Below are positions 59,192 through 64,000 of a stretch of 64,000 bases of DNA, one piece after another (position 1 is the stretch's first letter; each line of letters starts with the position of its first letter). This DNA comes from Clostridiales bacterium (lineage in GTDB: Bacteria; Bacillota; Clostridia; Christensenellales; Borkfalkiaceae): assembly GCA_015071005.1 (NCBI GenBank), contig SVIG01000002.1:186001-250000 (forward strand), given 5' to 3'. Under the pieces are notes generated by a model, which worked only from the letters and a program-made list of their open reading frames with translations, did no database searches and had not been told where the DNA came from. The position numbers and the translations under genes are program-made.

Positions 59192-60055
59192 TTATCTATA
59201 AAATTTCAAGCCGCCCTTGATTTCCGCTTCAAAGGCAACGTCCTTATAAATCTCCCCGTCAAGCTGCAAGGCGCAAACATTTTCGGGAAGAACCGTAATC
59301 TTATCGCAAAGGAAATGCGTCGTTGCAGGATAGGTGAGAATTTTTCCCTTCATAAGTTGCATCAGCGCCTTAATCAGCTTCCACTTGCCGCCAATACGTT
59401 CAACGACCACCACGCTGATTTTTCCATCGTCTACACTTGCCGTAGGACAAATCCTAATGCCGCCGCCAAACTGCGATCCGTTGCAAGCCGCCGCGATTAA
59501 CGCGTCGTGCTCTTCCACTTCTCCGTCCCTTTCCACGCGGACTTTATATCCCTTAAACTTAAACAAGCTCACGAGCAAGCTTTTTAGATATTTCAACTTT
59601 CCACGCGACTTACCGCGCAAACAGCGTTCCAAGACGTCCACGTCCATGCCAAGCCCCGCGACGTTCATACTCCGACGATGCCCGACCTGCAAATAGTTGA
59701 TTTCCGTAGCTTGTCCATCCGCGATTTTCAGCGCCGCCTTTTCCGCGTCCAAGGGAATGGAAAGTGCCGCCGCAAAATCGTTTCCCGTCCCCGACGGAAT
59801 CAAACCCAAGCTACATACGGACGGATCGATCAAACCGTTGAGAACTTCGTGTAGAGTTCCGTCGCCGCCTACCACGACAAACGTACGCTCTCCCTGCTCA
59901 CACAATTTACGGGTAATCTTCTCGCCGTCGCCAGCGAACTCGGTCTTATGCAATGTATACGCAACCCCGCGTCCTGAAAAAATCCGCTCTACCGTCTGTA
60001 AATTTTTCGCCGCTCTCTTTTTTCCCGCAATGGGATTGACTATAATATGCAGCAT
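59192..60055 (-). CDS. dagK: Diacylglycerol kinase family lipid kinase
   Basis: Phosphorylates diacylglycerol, recycling it from lipoteichoic acid or phospholipid turnover. The DAGK catalytic domain has IVNPIAGKKRA at the N terminus and VVGGDGTLHEVLNGL with GLIPSGTGNDFA, and the C-terminal LDGE motif (LQLDGEIYKD) closes it. 287 residues. ATG 60055 follows GAAGGATGAGT. It diverges from cca. Confidence 0.9.
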   Translation of the reverse strand: MLHIIVNPIAGKKRAAKNLQTVERIFSGRGVAYTLHKTEFAGDGEKITRKLCEQGERTFVVVGGDGTLHEVLNGLIDPSVCSLGLIPSGTGNDFAAALSIPLDAEKAALKIADGQATEINYLQVGHRRSMNVAGLGMDVDVLERCLRGKSRGKLKYLKSLLVSLFKFKGYKVRVERDGEVEEHDALIAAACNGSQFGGGIRICPTASVDDGKISVVVVERIGGKWKLIKALMQLMKGKILTYPATTHFLCDKITVLPENVCALQLDGEIYKDVAFEAEIKGGLKFYR

Positions 60056-60078
60056 ACTCATCCTTCGTAACAACCCTT

Positions 60079-60107
60079 TTGTGGGGAAAATAAAATTTTC
60101 CCACAAA
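60079..60107 (-). other. Hairpin in the dagK leader
   Basis: TGTGGGAAAA-6 nt-TTTTCCCCACA (one bulged C), about 25 nt before the ribosome binding site. Confidence 0.45.
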
Positions 60108-60110
60108 TAT

Positions 60111-60162
60111 ATTATATAACACTTTGCGAAGAATTGCAATTTATTTTTGAATTTGTTATACT
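60111..60162. promoter_or_regulatory. Divergent dagK/cca promoters sharing one -35
   Basis: The palindrome TTGCAA (60134-60139) is the -35 for both directions: 17 bp to TATAAT (60111-60116, minus, dagK) and 17 bp to TATACT (60157-60162, plus, cca). Confidence 0.65.
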
Positions 60163-60196
60163 GTAAATAGAAAAATTTTTCTTATTTAGGTCGAAA

Positions 60197-61543
60197 ATGC
60201 ACGAAATTATCCCCAAACAACTGAAAAATTTGGCGAATGTGTGTCCAAAACCCCTTTACGCAGTCGGCGGTAGCGTACGGGATTTCCTTTGCAAAAAGCA
60301 CGCCGCGCACTTCGATTGGGATATTTGCGCCCCGATTTCCGCGCAGGATTTTGCGGAAATTGCGACCAAGCACGGCTTCAAGATACAAGCCGTTTACAAG
60401 AACACGGGCACGGTCAAGCTCGCCGACTGCAACGGCGTGGACTACGAATACACCTGTTTTCGTTCGGATAAATACGTTCGTGGCACCCATGTACCCGTTG
60501 AAATTCATTTCACCGACGATATTACCCTCGACGCGCGCCGCCGAGATTTCACGGCAAACGCGATCTATTACGATATTCAAGCAGAAAATTACGTCGATCC
60601 TCTCGGCGGTATCGCCGACGCAAAAGAAAGCCGTTTGCGGACGGTCACGGACGCAAAAAAAGTCTTTGGGGAAGACGGACTTCGCCTAATGCGGCTCGCC
60701 CGTCAAGCGGCGCAGCTCCATTTTTACCCCGACGAGGAATGTTTGCAGGGCGCAAAAGCGAACGCCGCGCTGATTAAAGACATTTCCCCCGAACGGATTT
60801 TCACCGAGTTACTCGCGATTTTGCACGCTGACGAAAAGTACGGACACGCAGACGGACCGTATTTAGGCTTAACTCTATTGCAAAAAACGGGCGTTTTGCA
60901 CCACGTTTTGCCCGAGCTTGCCTTGGGCGAGAATATGGCGCAGCGCGCCGATTTCCATAAGTACGACGTTTTAGAGCACTCTCTTCGCGCTGCGCGCTAT
61001 GCAGATAAACGGATACGGCTCGCCGCACTTTTGCACGACGTCGGTAAACCCTTTTGCAAGCTCCGCGACGGAAACTCCTACGCGCACGCCGAAGAGGGCG
61101 CGCGTATTGTAAGCGAAATTCTCACGCGATTGAAAGCGCCAAAAAAGACGATCGAACAAGTCCACGAGCTTACTTTGTGGCATATGTACGACTTCGATTG
61201 CAAAACGAAAGAGCCGAAGCTCCGCCGTTTTTTTATCGAGCATTACGAAAGCCTTGAAGAATTGTTGCTTATCAAGCAAGCGGATTACTCCGCTTGTGCG
61301 GATGATTTTGAGATTGCGCCCACTTGCCGCAAATGGCGCACTATTTTAGATGCCATGCGCAAGGAACACGCCCCTTTCACCTTAAAGGACTTGGCGATCA
61401 ACGGCAACGATTTGAAAGCACTCGGCATTCCTGCGCCCAAGCTCGCGCACGTCTTGCACGAACTTCTCTTGCATACCGCCGTCAATCCAAAAGACAACGA
61501 AAAAGTCCGCTTATTGCGCCTTGCAGGCTCATTAAACATATAA
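60197..61543 (+). CDS. cca: CCA tRNA nucleotidyltransferase with HD domain
   Basis: Adds or repairs the CCA end of tRNA. The class II head has AVGGSVRDFL and DWDICAP (metal Asp pair), the neck RRRDFTANAI, and the tail an HD phosphohydrolase domain (LAALLHDVGKP). The 448-residue length matches HD-containing Cca. The only tRNA in the window encodes its own CCA, so repair may be a main role. The ATG lies 8 nt after TTAGG. Confidence 0.92.
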   Translation: MHEIIPKQLKNLANVCPKPLYAVGGSVRDFLCKKHAAHFDWDICAPISAQDFAEIATKHGFKIQAVYKNTGTVKLADCNGVDYEYTCFRSDKYVRGTHVPVEIHFTDDITLDARRRDFTANAIYYDIQAENYVDPLGGIADAKESRLRTVTDAKKVFGEDGLRLMRLARQAAQLHFYPDEECLQGAKANAALIKDISPERIFTELLAILHADEKYGHADGPYLGLTLLQKTGVLHHVLPELALGENMAQRADFHKYDVLEHSLRAARYADKRIRLAALLHDVGKPFCKLRDGNSYAHAEEGARIVSEILTRLKAPKKTIEQVHELTLWHMYDFDCKTKEPKLRRFFIEHYESLEELLLIKQADYSACADDFEIAPTCRKWRTILDAMRKEHAPFTLKDLAINGNDLKALGIPAPKLAHVLHELLLHTAVNPKDNEKVRLLRLAGSLNI

Positions 61544-61571
61544 AACACGATACCGTGTACGCGATGAAAAG

Positions 61572-61604
61572 AAAAAACCGCCTTTATAAGGCGGTTTTTT
61601 ATTA
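61572..61604. terminator. Bidirectional terminator between cca and galK
   Basis: AAAAAACCGCC-TTTATAA-GGCGGTTTTTT, 11-bp stem with U-tracts on both strands. Confidence 0.9.
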
Positions 61605-62759
61605 TAATTTTTGAACGGTGATCCCGTCTTCTATCGACGTTTCGTAAAAGCTCGCGCTATATCCGATCGCGTCGCGGTAAGCCCTGCCTACACGGCGGAT
61701 AAAGCCTTCCACTGCCGTCTTTTTAACAATGGAAATGGTGCATCCGCCAAAACCTGCGCCGATCATACGCGAACCAAGACAGTCCGTTTCCTTTCTCGCA
61801 AGCTCCGAAAGCATATCCAATTCCTTCCCCGTCACTTCGTACAAATCGCGTAAACTATAATGGCTTTCATTCAAAAGTCTGCCCAGTTCCACGATGTCGC
61901 CGTTTTTCAAGGCTTCCACCGCTCTTTGAACGCGGTCGCATTCATTAACGACGTGCTCCGCGCGCTTTTCCACAACCCCCGAAAGCAAATATTTCACTTC
62001 CGCAAACTGCTTGGGCGTGATTTCCGCAAGACAATTTACGGGGAGCTTTTCGCGGATCAATTTCAGCGCCGTTTCCACTTCTTGGCGGCGCACGTTGTAT
62101 TTACTTTCCACCAAATTGTGCGGCTTGTTGCAGTTTGCAACGACCAAACAGTATTCACCTAATCGCAAAGGTACGTACTCGTAATGCAGCGTCGAGCAGT
62201 CGAGCAAGACCGCGTGGTCCTTCTTCCCCATCGCCGAGGCGAATTGGTCCATAATGCCGCAGTTTACGCCGGCATACTGATTTTCCGCCTTTTGCGAAAG
62301 CAACGCCAATTCCACTTTATCATACTCTACGCCCGCATACTCGCAAAAGGTGACCGCCGTCGCTACTTCGATTGCCGCCGAAGACGAAAGTCCCGAGCCA
62401 AATGGTACGGTGCAATCGTAATAGAGCTCGCAGCCGACGATTTCTACGCCCTTTTCTTGCAAGAAATACGCCACGCCTGCTTGATAATTCCCAATCTTTA
62501 AGCCACGATAGCTATCGAGCTTATCAACGTCCAATTCCACCACGCCGTCAATGCCGCGGAACGCCATACGCACGAGCTTGCCGCCCGTCTTTCTCGCATA
62601 CACGTTGCAACGCAAATTCAGCGCCGCAGGAAAAACCTTCCCACCGCAATAGTCAATATGCTCGCCGATAACGTTAATACGCCCAGCCGCCGTAAACAAA
62701 TCTTCCGCTTCCGCGCCAAAAATTTCCTTAAACGCTTGTCTTGCTTCCGTCTTGCTCAT
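61602..62759 (-). CDS. galK: Galactokinase
   Basis: Phosphorylates galactose at C1 in the Leloir pathway. The GHMP motifs AAGRINVIGEHIDYCGG (residue ~25), PFGSGLSSSAAIEVA (~118) and RMIGAGFGGCTISIV (~340) are in order within 385 residues. No galT or galE is in the window. Its start overlaps the end of lgt by 32 bp, so it depends on lgt transcription. Confidence 0.93.
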   Translation of the reverse strand: MSKTEARQAFKEIFGAEAEDLFTAAGRINVIGEHIDYCGGKVFPAALNLRCNVYARKTGGKLVRMAFRGIDGVVELDVDKLDSYRGLKIGNYQAGVAYFLQEKGVEIVGCELYYDCTVPFGSGLSSSAAIEVATAVTFCEYAGVEYDKVELALLSQKAENQYAGVNCGIMDQFASAMGKKDHAVLLDCSTLHYEYVPLRLGEYCLVVANCNKPHNLVESKYNVRRQEVETALKLIREKLPVNCLAEITPKQFAEVKYLLSGVVEKRAEHVVNECDRVQRAVEALKNGDIVELGRLLNESHYSLRDLYEVTGKELDMLSELARKETDCLGSRMIGAGFGGCTISIVKKTAVEGFIRRVGRAYRDAIGYSASFYETSIEDGITVQKL

Positions 62760-63561
62760 CTTGCACGTTCTCCTTTCTTTTCTTGTTTTTCTTATAATAA
62801 TACCAAATAAGATAATAGGCGATACCGCCGAGTATCAAAGCAACCGCAATCAACTGTGACGGACTCAAAAAAGGCACGATCGTCTTGCCGCGGCTATCTC
62901 CACGCGCAAACTCGATCACAAACCGCCACACGCCGTATCCGATCATATATACAGGCAAAAGCGGAAATTTCTTCCCCTTAATCGGCTTGAAATATAGCCA
63001 CAAAATTATGCCTGCAAGCGCGAAAAGGGCAAGCGCTTCAAAGAGCTGTACGGGCACGAATTTCCCATACCCTTCGTCGGGGGTATCCATTTTTATCCCA
63101 TACCAAGCGTCCGTTTGATTCCCGTGGCAACAGCCTGCAAAAAGGCAACCGATTCGCCCGATACCATGCGCCAACGGCAACACCGCCGCCGCGATATCCG
63201 CCATCGCGGAAAGCTGCTTTATCGGCTCGTTATCCTTGCAATATTTTTTGCCGACACCAAACCAAATAGCAAGATATCCAGCCGCGCCGAATAATAAACC
63301 GCCGTAAAAAGTCATGCCCGTTCTTTTCGTGATTTTGAATACGCCCGTATCCATATAATTATAAAAGGCTTGGAACAAAATCGCCCCAAAAAAACCGATT
63401 ACGATCGCGCCGAAAGCGCCGTAAATGACAAGCTTTTGCAAACGCACGGAAAAACCGCGTTTTATTCCCATTTTATCCGCCACAAGCAAAGCAACGAGAA
63501 TCGCGGCGACGATGCAAAGCTCGTATAAACCCATATCTAAAAACAACGTTTTATTATACAT
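62728..63561 (-). CDS. lgt: Prolipoprotein diacylglyceryl transferase
   Basis: Adds diacylglycerol to the lipobox cysteine of prolipoproteins, such as the two lipoproteins in this window. Seven membrane spans, the signature HGIGRIGCLFAGCCHG and the late RFVIEFARGDSRGK are typical. The ATG at 63561 follows GGGGGCGGAAG; the GTG at 63591 would begin within a leader hairpin. 277 residues from this start, with a basic C-terminal tail. Confidence 0.93.
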   Translation of the reverse strand: MYNKTLFLDMGLYELCIVAAILVALLVADKMGIKRGFSVRLQKLVIYGAFGAIVIGFFGAILFQAFYNYMDTGVFKITKRTGMTFYGGLLFGAAGYLAIWFGVGKKYCKDNEPIKQLSAMADIAAAVLPLAHGIGRIGCLFAGCCHGNQTDAWYGIKMDTPDEGYGKFVPVQLFEALALFALAGIILWLYFKPIKGKKFPLLPVYMIGYGVWRFVIEFARGDSRGKTIVPFLSPSQLIAVALILGGIAYYLIWYYYKKNKKRKENVQDEQDGSKTSV

Positions 63562-63585
63562 CTTCCGCCCCCTTTTTCTCATTGC

Positions 63586-63604
63586 AAGCACCCAAAGGGT
63601 GCTT
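63586..63604 (-). other. Hairpin in the lgt leader
   Basis: AAGCACCC-TTT-GGGTGCTT, about 25 nt before the ATG. Confidence 0.5.
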
Positions 63605-63612
63605 CCTTACTG

Positions 63613-63641
63613 ATTATACAATACTTTCCCTCATTTGTCAA
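63613..63641 (-). promoter_or_regulatory. Promoter of lgt-galK
   Basis: TTGACA (63636-63641), 17-bp spacer, TATAAT (63613-63618), full consensus. Confidence 0.9.
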
Positions 63642-63722
63642 CGCTATGCGCAATATTTTTCCGCGATGTTTTTATCAAAAACACGTTCATCGCGTACCTG
63701 CCCCATCTAATTGCATTTTAGA

Positions 63723-63759
63723 CATAAAAAAACAAAGGCTTCTCGAAGGAAGCCTTTGT
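63723..63759 (-). terminator. Terminator of the third xre gene
   Basis: ACAAAGGCTTC-6 nt-GAAGCCTTTGT, then TTTTTTTATG on the minus strand. Confidence 0.9.
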
Positions 63760-63760
63760 C

Positions 63761-63967
63761 TTAATCTTCTAATCCCACAAGATAATCTACGGACACGTTG
63801 AAATATTTCGCTAATGCTACTAAATTGGTTAATTTAGGCTCTCGCAGGGCGTTTTCCCATAAGCTGATTACTCCCTTGCTCACCCCTATTGCTTGCGCTA
63901 ATTCAACCTGCCCTACGCCGCTTTCCACGCGCAATTCTCTTAAACGTTCCGAAAATATTGTGCTCAT
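63761..63967 (-). CDS. XRE-family transcriptional regulator 3
   Basis: A 68-residue HTH_3 protein. The helix-turn-helix is LAQAIGVSKGVISLWENA and the last helix FNVSVDYLVGLED. It is a close relative of the regulator at 20661. The upstream region is cut 33 bp after the start, so a divergent partner cannot be seen. By analogy a small membrane protein gene may follow outside the window. Confidence 0.88.
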   Translation of the reverse strand: MSTIFSERLRELRVESGVGQVELAQAIGVSKGVISLWENALREPKLTNLVALAKYFNVSVDYLVGLED

Positions 63968-64000
63968 ATTATTATCTCACAAAAGTAAGAAAAATGCTTG

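Noticed and set aside
63631..63690. 19-codon frame after a GGGGCAGGTACGCG motif
   Set aside because: The peptide has no features, and the frame ends in the lgt -35 box. The upstream motif is one of the dispersed copies.

Overview
The window reads as chromosomal DNA of a spore-forming Clostridia-type Firmicute. Evidence for sporulation is broad: spoIIE, sigH, the spoVAC-spoVAD-spoVAE operon, a spoVB-type flippase, yunB, cwlD, a LysM spore-type protein and a collagen-like exosporium-type protein. Promoters resembling sigma-E, sigma-G and sigma-K sites lie in front of several of them. Vegetative promoters are strong TTGACA-17-TATAAT types. The BspA-like and Listeria-Bacteroides repeats suggest a gut-type lineage, perhaps near Christensenellales; that placement is inference only.

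Layout. 1-4740: pyrimidine operon pyrB-pyrC-pyrF-pyrK-pyrD (minus strand, pyrD cut by the window start). 4788-8186: metallophosphoesterase, putative spore-layer protein, LysM protein and divergent spoVB. 8252-13348: pgi, an XRE/small-membrane-protein cassette, solitary mazF, spoIIE. 13403-20595: solitary msmK-type ATPase, aldo/keto reductase, yigZ, tyrS, WYL regulator, murG-like plus yunB. 20661-21271: second XRE/small-membrane-protein cassette. 21307-32690: long minus-strand housekeeping and sporulation block (spoVA, gpsA, recR, ybaB, dnaX, sigH, rlmB, mrnC, cwlD, rsfS, a nadD-yqeK fusion). 32808-40758: membrane protein, nnrE/D, birA, recX, PRTase, a large anchored repeat protein, rpsF-ssb-rpsR.

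40770-54960 is the accessory part. An esterase-like lipoprotein lies between 47-bp direct repeats made from the 3' end of a collagen-like gene. A solitary rsmH follows, then a GIY-YIG protein, two large serine recombinases, a recombinase fragment, a 1555-residue BspA-like lipoprotein with a structured attenuator-like leader, and a VWA-like protein. The block ends at tRNA-Arg(ACG). The last 12 bases of this tRNA recur 8.3 kb away, and its 5' part is duplicated just upstream, so the tRNA looks like an integration site. 55078-63967: a fused phosphomannose isomerase/ROK kinase, a membrane protein, a PAS-PP2C phosphatase, dagK and cca diverging from one shared palindromic -35, galK, lgt and a third XRE regulator.

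The most unusual signals are the leader RNA of the BspA-like lipoprotein, the two XRE cassettes with palindromic operators at the promoter of a small membrane protein, the 13-bp inverted repeat that isolates spoIIE from upstream transcription, a group of genes whose -10 box lies 6-7 nt before the start codon (probably leaderless), the duplicated tRNA-Arg segment with a structured insert, and a dispersed motif close to TTCAACGCGTACCTGCCCC.
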